Shown here in pieces: positions 1 through 8,392 of a DNA stretch of 64,000 nucleotides (position 1 is its first letter; each line of letters begins with the position of its first letter). The notes below the pieces were generated by a model. It was not told the DNA's origin, made no database searches, and saw only the letters and a list, made by a program, of their open reading frames with translations. Origin of the DNA: Syntrophus sp034006265 (GTDB lineage Bacteria; Desulfobacterota; Syntrophia; Syntrophales; Syntrophaceae); assembly GCA_034006265.1 (NCBI GenBank), contig JAVETB010000001.1:1-64000 (forward strand), given 5' to 3'. Both the position numbers and the translations under genes were made by a program.

Positions 1-1094
1 ACATCCTGGCCCAGGCGGACGCCGTCATTGTAACAGGGGGGCTGGGACCGACAACAGATGACAAAACGACGGAGGCCATTGCCAGGGCTTATGGTTTGAA
101 ACTGTACCGTGATGAAGCCATTCTTTTCAAAATCAAGGCCATTTTTGACCGTTACGGCCTCTACTGGGCCCCCAGCAACGCGAAGCAGGCGGATTTTCCC
201 GAAGGGGCGGAACCCATTGCCAACCCGGTCGGGACGGCCTGGGGCTTCTCTCTAACTGTGAAGGGCAAGCTCATTGCGGTCCTTCCAGGCGTTCCGGCAG
301 AGATGAAACGGATGTTGTCCCAGGGCGTCCTGCCGACCCTCCGCCGAACCTTCCCGGAGGCCGCCCAGGCGGTGGCTACCCGCACCATCAAGCTCTCAGG
401 GATATCGGAAGCCGAAGTGGATCAGCGCCTGGCCGATGCGGATCTGGAAGGTCAGGGGGTGTCCGTGGGCTTTTATCCCCACTTTCCGGAACTCCGGCTG
501 GTCCTTACCGTCAGAAAGCCGACGGAAGAAGAAGCCCGGTCGCTGCTGAAAATCGCTGAAGCTCAAGTCCTTGAACGGCTGGAGCGCCACATCTTCGCCT
601 ACGACCTGGAAACCCTGGAAGGCACCGTTGCAGCGTTGCTTTCTGAACGGAAGCTGACCTTGTCCGTCGCCGAATCCTGCACGGGGGGGTTGATTACCGA
701 CCGCCTGACGGACATTTCCGGAAGTTCGATCTTTCTAGAAAGGGGCGCAGTCACCTACAGCAATCTCGCCAAAACAGAAATGCTCGGCGTTCCGGAAGAA
801 ACGCTCAGGGAGCATGGCGCAGTCAGCGAGCCCACCGCCCGGCTGATGGCCGAGGGGGTTCGGAAACTGGGGCATACTGATCTCGGCCTGTCCACCACAG
901 GCATTGCCGGACCGACCGGCGGAAGCAGGGAGAAGCCGGTGGGCACGGTCTTCGTCGCCCTTGCAGACGGAAAGGAAACGATCTGCCGAAAATATCTCTT
1001 CCGCTGGGAACGGCGGCGGGTCAAAGTAGCAACCTCTCAGGCGGCTCTGACGCTGCTGAAAAGATATCTTATTTCGATTCCCGGTCAGACATGA
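1..1094 (+). CDS. cinA: CinA-family protein (MoCF-like domain plus NMN deamidase domain), 5' end cut off
   Basis: The frame is open from the first bases of the window, so the gene starts upstream; about 363 residues are visible and CinA proteins are usually near 415. The visible start carries the MoaB/Mog-like motif TGGLGPTTDD. The C-terminal third holds AESCTGG and later TTGIAGPTGG, which mark the PncC domain; in that family it deamidates nicotinamide mononucleotide in pyridine-nucleotide salvage. The first domain is ADP-ribose pyrophosphatase-like in some members. The gene ends 93 nt before thpR and lies two genes upstream of recA, an association seen in many bacteria. Identity is secure; which activities it retains is inferred from the family. 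Confidence 0.95.
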   Translation, partial: ILAQADAVIVTGGLGPTTDDKTTEAIARAYGLKLYRDEAILFKIKAIFDRYGLYWAPSNAKQADFPEGAEPIANPVGTAWGFSLTVKGKLIAVLPGVPAEMKRMLSQGVLPTLRRTFPEAAQAVATRTIKLSGISEAEVDQRLADADLEGQGVSVGFYPHFPELRLVLTVRKPTEEEARSLLKIAEAQVLERLERHIFAYDLETLEGTVAALLSERKLTLSVAESCTGGLITDRLTDISGSSIFLERGAVTYSNLAKTEMLGVPEETLREHGAVSEPTARLMAEGVRKLGHTDLGLSTTGIAGPTGGSREKPVGTVFVALADGKETICRKYLFRWERRRVKVATSQAALTLLKRYLISIPGQT

Positions 1095-1187
1095 TATCAG
1101 GGCAAAAACGCCTCGACGCGACATCGACATGGAAGACGTCTGCTTGCCCAAGGAACAGCAGCACTCCGCGAGCGCCTTTCCGCAGGC

Positions 1188-1808
1188 ATGAAGGCTGGCG
1201 GCGTGACTGAGCTGGAGCCCATCCGGGCCTTTCTGGCCATCGAGCCGCCGGAGTCCGTGCGCCAGGCTGCGGCCACCCTGCAGGGCCGCCTGCGATACAG
1301 CCTGTCCGGCTCACTCGGTTGGGTCCGCCCGGAAGGCATGCATCTGACGCTGAAATTTTTTGGAAACATTTCCGAAGGAGACATTCCCCGGATTTCCGCC
1401 GCTGTCGAACCGGTCACGGCCCGCTTTGCCCCCCTGAATCTGGAGGCGCGCAGGCTTGGCCTTTTCCCCGATTCCAGGCGTCCGCGCGTTCTCTGGCTGG
1501 GCCTGTCAGGGGACCTGGACGCCCTTAAGGCCCTTCAGGAAGAGGTGGACCGGGAGCTGACCCTCTTCGGGTTTCATCGGGAGGATCGCCCATTTCGCGC
1601 CCATCTGACACTGGCCCGGATAAAATCGGCTCGAGGTTTGTCCGGCCTTGACCGAGTCATGAACAAAGCCGAGGCTTTCGAGGCAGGCCGTTTTCAGTCC
1701 GACGGACTGACTCTTTTCCGGAGTCGTCTGACTCCCCGGGGAGCCGTCTACAGCAAACTGGCGGACTATCCCTTCCTCAGCGGCGGAGAATTTGCATCGA
1801 GAGGCTGA
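1188..1808 (+). CDS. thpR: RNA 2',3'-cyclic phosphodiesterase (2'-5' RNA ligase family)
   Basis: A 2H-phosphoesterase of about 200 residues with the two diagnostic HxTx motifs, HLTLKFFG in the first half and HLTLARIK in the second. The two histidines are the catalytic pair in this family, which opens 2',3'-cyclic phosphates on RNA and was named for tRNA-half ligation in vitro. The start is uncertain. The ATG at 1188 lacks a clear ribosome site, while a GTG at 1203 gives an N-terminus (MTELEPIRAFLA) that aligns better with the family and has a weak purine-rich stretch before it. It stands between cinA and recA on the same strand. Confidence 0.92.
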   Translation: MKAGGVTELEPIRAFLAIEPPESVRQAAATLQGRLRYSLSGSLGWVRPEGMHLTLKFFGNISEGDIPRISAAVEPVTARFAPLNLEARRLGLFPDSRRPRVLWLGLSGDLDALKALQEEVDRELTLFGFHREDRPFRAHLTLARIKSARGLSGLDRVMNKAEAFEAGRFQSDGLTLFRSRLTPRGAVYSKLADYPFLSGGEFASRG

Positions 1809-1841
1809 AAAAATTTCACCTGTATTACTGCAGGATACTCG

Positions 1842-1855
1842 CGAACAGGAGTTTC
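1842..1855 (+). promoter_or_regulatory. Candidate LexA/SOS-like operator upstream of recA
   Basis: The 14-mer CGAACAGGAGTTTC lies 31 nt before the recA start. It agrees at 13 of 14 positions with the Gram-positive LexA box CGAACRNRYGTTYC, written here from memory. It sits where a recA repressor site would be expected. No LexA gene is in the window, so function is inferred from position and sequence only. Confidence 0.45.
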
Positions 1856-1886
1856 CCAATATTTCGTAATTTTTCCGGAGGTCATC

Positions 1887-2918
1887 ATGGGCAAAGATGG
1901 AGATAGAGCAAAGGCGGTGGATCTGGCAATCAGCCAGATTGAAAGGCAGTTCGGCAAGGGTTCGATCATGCGGCTGGGGGCCAAAGAGCAGATCGAAGAC
2001 ATTGCGGTCATTCCGACCGGTTCACTCAGTCTGGATATCGCCCTTGGAATCGGCGGCGTCCCGCGAGGGCGGATCATCGAGATCTTCGGCCCCGAATCCG
2101 GAGGTAAAACGACCCTGGCCCTGCATATCATTGCCGAAGCTCAGAAAAATAACGGGCTGGCAGCTTTTATCGACGCGGAGCACGCCCTGGACGTCTCCTA
2201 TGCCCGGAAGATCGGCGTTAACACCGACGATCTGCTCATTTCCCAGCCGGATACCGGCGAGCAGGCACTGGAGATAGCGGAAACCTTGGTTCGAAGCGGC
2301 GCCCTGGACGTTCTCGTCGTGGATTCCGTGGCCGCCCTGGTCCCCAAGGCGGAAATCGAAGGGGAAATGGGCGATGCCCAGATGGGGCTGCAGGCCCGTC
2401 TGATGTCTCAGGCTTTGCGCAAGCTCACGGGCAGCATCAGCAAATCGAACACAACGGTGATCTTCATCAACCAGTTGCGGATGAAGATCGGGGTGTTTTT
2501 CGGTAACCCGGAAACGACGACCGGAGGAAACGCCTTGAAGTTCTATTCCTCCATGCGCCTGGACATCCGCAAGTCCGGTTCCATCAAATCGGGGCAGGAT
2601 GTCCTCGGCATGCGCACCAAGGTCAAGGTTGTGAAAAACAAAGTGGCGCCGCCCTTCCGGGAGACGGAATTCGATATCCTGTTCGGCGAGGGTATTTCCC
2701 GGACCGGGGACATCCTCGACCTGGCGGCGGAGAGCAACATCGTGGAAAAGAGCGGTGCCTGGTATTCCTATGAGGGGGAACGCCTTGGCCAGGGCAGGGA
2801 CAATACCAGAAACTTCTTAAAAGAAAATCCCGACCTGCTGGCCCGCATTGAGGAGCAGGTGAGAATCAAATACGGCCTGAAGCCCCGGCAACCGGTACCG
2901 GAAGAACCCGCAGGATGA
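1887..2918 (+). CDS. recA: Recombinase RecA
   Basis: A full-length RecA (343 residues) that forms ATP-dependent filaments on single-stranded DNA for strand exchange and for triggering LexA self-cleavage. The Walker A loop is GPESGGKT at residues 68-75; the usual sequence is GPESSGKT, so the second serine is glycine here while the lysine and threonine are kept. The L2-region signature FGNPETTTGGNALKFY is intact. The ATG follows a good ribosome site (GGAGGTCATC). The stop overlaps the recX start by 4 nt, so the two are translationally coupled. A candidate SOS box lies upstream. Confidence 0.99.
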   Translation: MGKDGDRAKAVDLAISQIERQFGKGSIMRLGAKEQIEDIAVIPTGSLSLDIALGIGGVPRGRIIEIFGPESGGKTTLALHIIAEAQKNNGLAAFIDAEHALDVSYARKIGVNTDDLLISQPDTGEQALEIAETLVRSGALDVLVVDSVAALVPKAEIEGEMGDAQMGLQARLMSQALRKLTGSISKSNTTVIFINQLRMKIGVFFGNPETTTGGNALKFYSSMRLDIRKSGSIKSGQDVLGMRTKVKVVKNKVAPPFRETEFDILFGEGISRTGDILDLAAESNIVEKSGAWYSYEGERLGQGRDNTRNFLKENPDLLARIEEQVRIKYGLKPRQPVPEEPAG

Positions 2919-3433
2919 TCGACGGCGTCCTTCCGGGGAAAGATCCCAGGGAACAAGCGCGTCAGAAGGCCTGGCGTTTGCTGCAAATCCGGCCTCACAG
3001 TGAACGGGAGCTATGGAAAAAGCTCCGGGACCGGGGCTTTCCGCCGGAGGTGCTTGCGGATGTCTTCCAGGAGCTCAAAGACTACCGCTACCTGGATGAT
3101 TCTGCCTATGCCCGCCTGAAGGCCCGGCATCTTGCCGTGGAGCGGCTGCTTGGCGACCGCCGCATTGAGCTGGCCCTGCGCCAAAAGGGACTGGATGCGG
3201 AACTCATCGACGCAGCCATCCGGGAAACCCGACAGGACTTTCCCGAAGCGGAGGCGCTGCAGCGCTTGATTTTCCGCATGCTGAAAGGCGGCTCACCGCC
3301 CGGGCCCAAAAATCGGCATTGTCAAAAAATCGTCAGGAGTCTGGAGGGAAAGGGGTTTCCCATCGGCCAGATCTTCAAGATTTTAAAGAGCATAAAAGAG
3401 GAGGAAGAGTTGAATGATTCTATCGGGGCGTGA
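2915..3433 (+). CDS. recX: Regulatory protein RecX
   Basis: A 172-residue, highly charged helical protein directly behind recA, starting within its stop codon (ATGA). RecX binds in the groove of RecA filaments and limits their growth. The size, the repeated short three-helix units (such as SERELWKKLRDRGF and RYLDDSAYARLKARH) and the position all support the call. Its last 20 nt overlap the start of alaS, whose ribosome site (GAGGAGGAAGAG) lies inside recX, so the three genes probably share a transcript. Confidence 0.95.
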   Translation: MIDGVLPGKDPREQARQKAWRLLQIRPHSERELWKKLRDRGFPPEVLADVFQELKDYRYLDDSAYARLKARHLAVERLLGDRRIELALRQKGLDAELIDAAIRETRQDFPEAEALQRLIFRMLKGGSPPGPKNRHCQKIVRSLEGKGFPIGQIFKILKSIKEEEELNDSIGA

Positions 3434-6050
3434 TATTCGCGAAAGTTTTTTAAGATTTTTTGAGGAAAAGAGTCACACGCGGGTCAGCAGTTCATCCCTG
3501 ATCCCCAAGGACGATCCGACGCTCCTTTTCACCAATGCCGGGATGGTTCAATTCAAGAACGCCTTCCTGGGACTCGAAGACCGGGGTTACACCCGCGCCG
3601 CCTCCTGCCAGAAATGCGTCCGGGCGGGGGGAAAGCACAACGATCTGGAAAATGTCGGCTTTACCGCACGCCACCACACCTTCTTCGAGATGCTGGGCAA
3701 TTTTTCCTTCGGTGACTACTTCAAAAGGGAAGCCATCTCCTGGGCCTGGGAATACCTCACAGAAGTCATGAAGCTTCCCAGGGAGCGGCTCTGGGTGACC
3801 GTTTATCTGGATGATGACGAAGCGTACCGGATCTGGCAGGACGAGATGCACATCCCGGCGGAGCGCATCGTCCGGCTGGGAGAAAAGAGCAACTTCTGGA
3901 TGATGGGGGAAACCGGCCCCTGCGGTCCCTGCTCGGAAATCATCTACGATCAGGGCGAGGGAACCGGCTGCGGCCGTCCCGACTGCCACATCGAATGCGG
4001 CTGCGACCGCTACCTGGAGGTCTGGAATCTGGTTTTTACCCAGTTTGACAGGGATGAAAGGGGAACGCTCACGCCGCTTCCCAAACCGAACATCGACACC
4101 GGCATGGGGCTGGAGCGCCTTGTCGCCGTCGTCCAGGGCGCAAAGAGCAACTACGACACCGACCTCTTTGCGCCTCTGATCACGGCCATCACCGAAACGG
4201 CCAATCGGCCCTACGGGGTGAATGAGGAAGACGACGTGTCGATCCGCGTCATCGCCGACCACAGCCGATCCGTCACGTTTCTCATCGGAGACGGCATCCT
4301 CCCCTCCAATGAGGGCCGGGGCTACGTCCTGAGGCGCATCCTGAGGCGGGCCGCGCGGCACGGAAAATTGCTGGGCCTGAATCGGCCCTTTCTCCACGCG
4401 ATGGCGGCGGTCGTCATCAAGGAGATGAAGGACGCCTACCCGGATCTCTGTGACAAGGAATCCTATATCACAAAGGTCATTCTCAATGAGGAACAGCGCT
4501 TCATGGAAACCCTCGACGCCGGCCTGAAAATTCTCCAGGACGAGGTCGCCAGGCTGAAGACAGCAGGAAAGGCCGTCATTCCGGGGGACATTGTTTTCCG
4601 CCTCTATGACACCTTCGGCTTTCCGACGGACCTGACCGCTGATATCGTGCGCCGCGACGGATTGACCCTTGATGAAGAGGGCTTCCAGAAGTCCATGGAG
4701 ATTCAGCGGGAAAAGGCCCGGGAATCCTGGAAAGGCAGCGGCGAGGAGGCCGTTTCCATCCTGTACCAGAAGCTTCCCGGACAGGGAATCTCCACGGTTT
4801 TTGTGGGCTATGAAGGCGTCTGCGAAGCAGAATCGAAGGTGACGGCCCTGCTGAACAGAGACGGCCTCGCCGAGGAGCTGGGAGAAGGCGAGGAAGGGGA
4901 AGTTATCGTCGCCGAAACCCCCTTCTACGGGGAGATCGGCGGGCAGATCGGAGATACGGGAACAATCGAGGGGAAGGATTTCGTCTTCGACGTCCTTGAC
5001 ACCCGCCGCCCCCTTGACAACCTCATCTCCCATGTCGGCAGGGTCCGCACAGGGCGGATCAGGAAGGGAGATTCCGTCAATCTGATCGTCGCCGAGGAAA
5101 AGCGTCGGGCCACAGAGGCCAATCATTCAGGAACCCATGTGCTCCAGGCTGCCATGAAACGGGTCCTGGGGGATCACATCAAACAGTCCGGATCGCTGGT
5201 TACTGCGGAACGGCTTCGCTTTGACTTCACCCATTTTTCCAGGATAGAGGACGACGAACTGGAGAGGATCGAAAACCTGGCCAATGCCGTGATCCGAAGG
5301 AATATGCCTGTCGTCACCCAGGTCCTTCCCATTGAAAAGGCTTTGAAAACCGGGGCCACGGCCGTCTTCGATGAAAAATACGGCGACCGTGTGCGGGTCG
5401 TTCAAATGGGCGACTTCAGCATGGAGCTCTGCGGAGGGACACACATCCGGAGAACGGGAGACATCGGGTTCCTGAAGATACTTCACGAATCCGCCGTTGC
5501 TGCCGGCGTGCGCCGTATCGAAGCCGTCACAGGCGGTGAGGCTGTCAAATATGCCCGTCGGGTGGAAAACGAATTGAAAAAGGCTGCACATCTCCTCAAG
5601 GCCAATCCCTCGGAGCTTTCGGAACGGGTGGAGAAGCTCGTCAAAAACCAGAAGGAGATGGAAAAGGAACTGGACACGTTCAAAAGCCGGCTGGCCGCCA
5701 AGGATTCGGCCGATCTGCTCGGCCAGGCGAAGGAGGTCAAAGGAATTAAGGTTCTTACCGCCGCCGTGAACGCGCCCGACGCCAAGACCCTCCGCGATTT
5801 CGGGGATAAGCTGAGGGATCGCCTCCAGTCCGGGATCATCCTGATCGGCTGCAGGGCCGAGGGAAAGGCCATGCTGCTGTGCCTGGTTACGAAGGATCTG
5901 ACGGACCGCTACTCCGCCGGTAATATCATTCGGGAGATCGCCCCCATCGTCGGCGGCAGGGGCGGAGGCCGTCCGGATATGGCCCAGGCCGGCGGCCCGA
6001 ATCCGGAAAATCTGGAACAGGCATTGAAGCGCCTGGAAGAACTGATTTAG
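3414..6050 (+). CDS. alaS: Alanine--tRNA ligase
   Basis: Full-length class II alanyl-tRNA synthetase (878 residues; E. coli 876). The catalytic core is at the N-terminus, with the GMGLERL class II motif 3. The editing domain has its zinc/hydrolysis residues H571, H575 (HSGTH), C673 and H677 (CGGTH), so clearance of Ser- and Gly-tRNA(Ala) should work. A coiled coil around residues 720-765 and a C-terminal DHHA1/C-Ala domain rich in glycine (GGRGGGRPDMAQAGG) complete it. The chosen ATG has a strong ribosome site inside recX. A bidirectional terminator follows. Confidence 0.99.
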   Translation: MILSGRDIRESFLRFFEEKSHTRVSSSSLIPKDDPTLLFTNAGMVQFKNAFLGLEDRGYTRAASCQKCVRAGGKHNDLENVGFTARHHTFFEMLGNFSFGDYFKREAISWAWEYLTEVMKLPRERLWVTVYLDDDEAYRIWQDEMHIPAERIVRLGEKSNFWMMGETGPCGPCSEIIYDQGEGTGCGRPDCHIECGCDRYLEVWNLVFTQFDRDERGTLTPLPKPNIDTGMGLERLVAVVQGAKSNYDTDLFAPLITAITETANRPYGVNEEDDVSIRVIADHSRSVTFLIGDGILPSNEGRGYVLRRILRRAARHGKLLGLNRPFLHAMAAVVIKEMKDAYPDLCDKESYITKVILNEEQRFMETLDAGLKILQDEVARLKTAGKAVIPGDIVFRLYDTFGFPTDLTADIVRRDGLTLDEEGFQKSMEIQREKARESWKGSGEEAVSILYQKLPGQGISTVFVGYEGVCEAESKVTALLNRDGLAEELGEGEEGEVIVAETPFYGEIGGQIGDTGTIEGKDFVFDVLDTRRPLDNLISHVGRVRTGRIRKGDSVNLIVAEEKRRATEANHSGTHVLQAAMKRVLGDHIKQSGSLVTAERLRFDFTHFSRIEDDELERIENLANAVIRRNMPVVTQVLPIEKALKTGATAVFDEKYGDRVRVVQMGDFSMELCGGTHIRRTGDIGFLKILHESAVAAGVRRIEAVTGGEAVKYARRVENELKKAAHLLKANPSELSERVEKLVKNQKEMEKELDTFKSRLAAKDSADLLGQAKEVKGIKVLTAAVNAPDAKTLRDFGDKLRDRLQSGIILIGCRAEGKAMLLCLVTKDLTDRYSAGNIIREIAPIVGGRGGGRPDMAQAGGPNPENLEQALKRLEELI

Positions 6051-6115
6051 ATCGGATAGGGATACCGGGGGGAATTCGGCCTTTTCGAATGGTGCCGGTT
6101 TCCCTGAAAAATAAA

Positions 6116-6163
6116 AAACGGTCCGAATGAATCAGAACCTTGCCTGACTTCTTCGGACCGTTT
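6116..6163. terminator. Bidirectional intrinsic terminator between alaS and the lipoprotein gene
   Basis: A perfect 12-bp inverted repeat (AAACGGTCCGAA at 6116-6127, TTCGGACCGTTT at 6152-6163) with a 24-nt loop. T-rich sequence follows on the + strand and an A-rich stretch precedes it, giving a U-run on the - strand too. It lies between two convergent genes. Confidence 0.85.
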
Positions 6164-6185
6164 GATTTTTCTATCGTCTGCTAGG

Positions 6186-6527
6186 TTAGTGCTTGGCCTT
6201 TTCTTCCACTTTCGCAGCGGTGTCCTTCACTGCCGCAGCGGTGCCTTCAACTCCCTTCTTGACAGCATCCTTAGCTTTTTCAGCACCTTCGCCAATCTTC
6301 TCTCCAACCTTTCCCGCAGCGTCTTTTGTAGCTTCAGCACCTTCTTCAACCTTCTTACCGGCATCCTGTACAGCATCCTTTGTTGCTTCAACCGCTTTAT
6401 CAGCTTCCTTTCCGGCCTGCTCCATGGGACCTTCCTGCTTCTGACAGCCGGACACTCCAACAACAAATACCAGAACAACCATTACAGAAAACATGCCCTT
6501 CAACCATGCTACAATCGTTCTTTTCAT
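6186..6527 (-). CDS. Small lipoprotein with LEA-like amphipathic repeats
   Basis: A 113-residue protein. A signal peptide with a hydrophobic core (residues 12-24) ends in the lipobox VSGC, so Cys28 should be lipidated. The mature part is almost wholly A, K, E, G, D and V in a repeating pattern (for example EEGAEATKDAAGKV and GEGAEKAKDA). This resembles group 3 LEA and YtxH/CsbD-type stress proteins that form amphipathic helices. The start is fixed by a strong ribosome site (AAGGAGGATCAGC). It is monocistronic between a terminator and its own possible promoter. A role in the envelope under stress is a guess. Confidence 0.8.
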   Translation of the reverse strand: MKRTIVAWLKGMFSVMVVLVFVVGVSGCQKQEGPMEQAGKEADKAVEATKDAVQDAGKKVEEGAEATKDAAGKVGEKIGEGAEKAKDAVKKGVEGTAAAVKDTAAKVEEKAKH

Positions 6528-6562
6528 GCTGATCCTCCTTTTATTGTCGGTAATTGGTGGAT

Positions 6563-6592
6563 AAGATACAACAGGTTCAAATCGAAAATCAA
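6563..6592 (-). promoter_or_regulatory. Possible sigma70 promoter for the lipoprotein gene
   Basis: On the - strand TTGATT is followed after 18 nt by TATCTT, about 36 nt upstream of the lipoprotein start. Matches are partial, so this is a weak call. Confidence 0.3.
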
Positions 6593-6648
6593 GCAATAAA
6601 GACGTTTAAGCAATCCCGGCACCCTGCCGGACGGGTCATGTGCTCATT

Positions 6649-6873
6649 TTAAACCCTTCCAGTTGTCGGCTGTTCACGGTTGGACTGCTTCATGGCGATC
6701 AGTGGCGGCTTCCCCCACCAGTCCAAGGATTGGGCGTTTTCCAGGGGAGCCAGGCCGAGAACCGCAAGGGCCAGAAAGATCCCCGCGGCGAAAAAGGGCA
6801 ACCCGAAGAAGGTCAGACAGCCGCCTCCTTCCCGAATCTCCAGGCAGCCTCCCGAGATCCACTCAAAGGACAT
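6649..6873 (-). CDS. Possible truncated small membrane protein
   Basis: A 74-residue reading frame that starts 31 nt after the stop of the patatin-like gene on the same strand. It contains EGGGCLTFFGLPFFAAGIF and a hydrophobic run through residue 42, then PLENA and WWGKPPLIAM. From memory this looks like the first membrane segment of small DUF3592-like membrane proteins, which continue into a second segment that is missing here. The tail after residue 60 is hydrophilic and unlike a membrane protein, suggesting a frameshift or truncation. The ribosome site is weak. It may not be expressed. Confidence 0.35.
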   Translation of the reverse strand: MSFEWISGGCLEIREGGGCLTFFGLPFFAAGIFLALAVLGLAPLENAQSLDWWGKPPLIAMKQSNREQPTTGRV

Positions 6874-6904
6874 TCCACTGGTTTTCCGAAAAGATGGACT
6901 CGTT

Positions 6905-7777
6905 TCAGGAACCAGCGGTCCGCTTTATGGCCGTTTTTCGGAGGCCCCCTGTCCGACAAGCCACTGTTTTCAGTCTTTTTCTCAACAAGTCGATGGCTGG
7001 CGCTGCCTGCAGGAAAATCTCCTCCGCCTTTCCGAAATCAAGCATACGAACATCCTGGATCTGCGGCTCAACATAAATATCGGGCTTGCAGTGCTTCATC
7101 TTTTCCGCAATGGCTGAAGCCTGCATGATATTGAAAGCCCGCAGAATAGACTCAAGAGCGCCGGGAATTTCTCCTTTGCCATGGTTGCGCACCTTGCTCA
7201 CATCCACGGCGATGGTGAAATCGGCTCGCTCTAAAAGGTGGTCGTACGGCACCAGGTTAACGACACCTCCATCGACAAGGACTCTCCCCTCAATGGACGC
7301 CGGGGCAAAGACCCCCGGCACAGCCATCGTGGCCTGAAGCGCAGGGAGGAGATCGCCTTTTTCAAACACGATCTCCTCCGCAGTCCAATAGTCCGCAGCA
7401 ATGACCAAAAGAGGAATCTCCAATTCTTTGAAAGTCCGAATCCTTATCTCACGGAAGAGATACTCCAAAAATCCCTGCGTTTGAATAAACCCGCCGCGTG
7501 GAAATTCCGCGGAAAGGGCCGTGACCCATTTCAAGAGATGGTTTTTTTTCGCCATGATGTCCCGCCAGGTATCATCTTTCAGGATGAGGTGCCTGCTGAT
7601 ACGTTCTCTGATCTCCCTCCCGGACATCCCGGAGGCATACAGTGCGCCGATAACCGCACCCATGCTGGTTCCTGCGATGATGCACGGCTTGATGTCTAAA
7701 TCATCGAGCGTCTCCAGAACAGGAATATGCGCCAGAGCTCGAACACCGCCACCTCCCAAAGCCAAGCCGATTTTCAT
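6905..7777 (-). CDS. Patatin-like phospholipase (RssA/NTE type)
   Basis: A 290-residue serine hydrolase of the patatin family. The glycine-rich oxyanion loop GGGGVR (residues 8-13), the nucleophile elbow GTSMG with Ser38, and the DGG motif with Asp169 form the Ser-Asp dyad that cleaves acyl esters of phospholipids or lysophospholipids. There is no signal peptide, so it is probably cytosolic or membrane-peripheral. The ATG has a GGGAG ribosome site. The C-terminus is rich in basic residues. The substrate cannot be told from sequence. Confidence 0.9.
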   Translation of the reverse strand: MKIGLALGGGGVRALAHIPVLETLDDLDIKPCIIAGTSMGAVIGALYASGMSGREIRERISRHLILKDDTWRDIMAKKNHLLKWVTALSAEFPRGGFIQTQGFLEYLFREIRIRTFKELEIPLLVIAADYWTAEEIVFEKGDLLPALQATMAVPGVFAPASIEGRVLVDGGVVNLVPYDHLLERADFTIAVDVSKVRNHGKGEIPGALESILRAFNIMQASAIAEKMKHCKPDIYVEPQIQDVRMLDFGKAEEIFLQAAPAIDLLRKRLKTVACRTGGLRKTAIKRTAGS

Positions 7778-7930
7778 GGTCTCCCTTTTTTTTCAGTAGA
7801 ACAGAACGCCGAAATCAACGGCGGTTGTGAGATATCCGACGTTTCAAAAAACTCGTATCCGCCTGGTTCATTGACTCTTGATAACATTGAACTGTGCCGC
7901 CCGTCTTTCCGGGTCGGCATAAGTAAAATA

Positions 7931-8323
7931 TCAGGAGGAGCTTCTCATGAAATTTGAAGCAAAAGATTCTTTCAAGGGACCTAAAATTGGCTCCAAATCT
8001 GATGGATCAACTGTTATTGAAGCGAGGCCTTGTTGCTGCCCTTGATTTTTAAAGGCATCATCCACTGGAGAGTTTCCAGTTAGGATTAACATATCCGCCC
8101 ACTGGTTCTTGGCTTGAAATGCTGCTTGAAATAATTCTTTTAAATCCTTTTCTTGGGGAGTTTCATCCACGACACGGAATAAAACATGCCCCAATACATA
8201 ACAGCTGGCGGCATCCACCAATACATAAGCATCGTAAGGTTCATCCTGGATAAACAAGAAACTTTCATTAACTCTGGCTGCGATCCATGCCTCATTAACT
8301 CGAAATTGATCTGGGGTAATCAT
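7931..8323 (-). CDS. Hypothetical protein, unrecognised
   Basis: A 130-residue protein I do not recognise. It has an alternating hydrophobic stretch (AYVLVDAASCYVLGHVLF) suggesting beta strands, followed by acidic and polar helices; no membrane segment or metal motif is seen. The frame stays open upstream of the ATG for at least 40 codons, but that part lies opposite an integrase relic and the ATG has only a weak ribosome site, so the true start is unsure. Local GC is lower than in neighbours, and the recombinase remnant next door suggests that the segment was acquired. Confidence 0.55.
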   Translation of the reverse strand: MITPDQFRVNEAWIAARVNESFLFIQDEPYDAYVLVDAASCYVLGHVLFRVVDETPQEKDLKELFQAAFQAKNQWADMLILTGNSPVDDAFKNQGQQQGLASITVDPSDLEPILGPLKESFASNFMRSSS

Positions 8324-8392
8324 ATCTATTCCATTAATCTGTTTCTGCTCCGTAACGTGCTTTGTAGAAAAATCGGCGATCTGACCAAGACG

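Noticed and set aside
3492..5126. A 544-residue open frame opposite alaS
   Set aside because: It is a shadow of the GC-rich alaS codons with no family features.
7947..8045. A 32-residue + strand frame with a perfect AGGAGG-like site (MKFEAKDSFKG...)
   Set aside because: The site is the reverse complement of the serine-rich end of the gene on the - strand; the peptide has no known relatives that I recognise, so chance is more likely.
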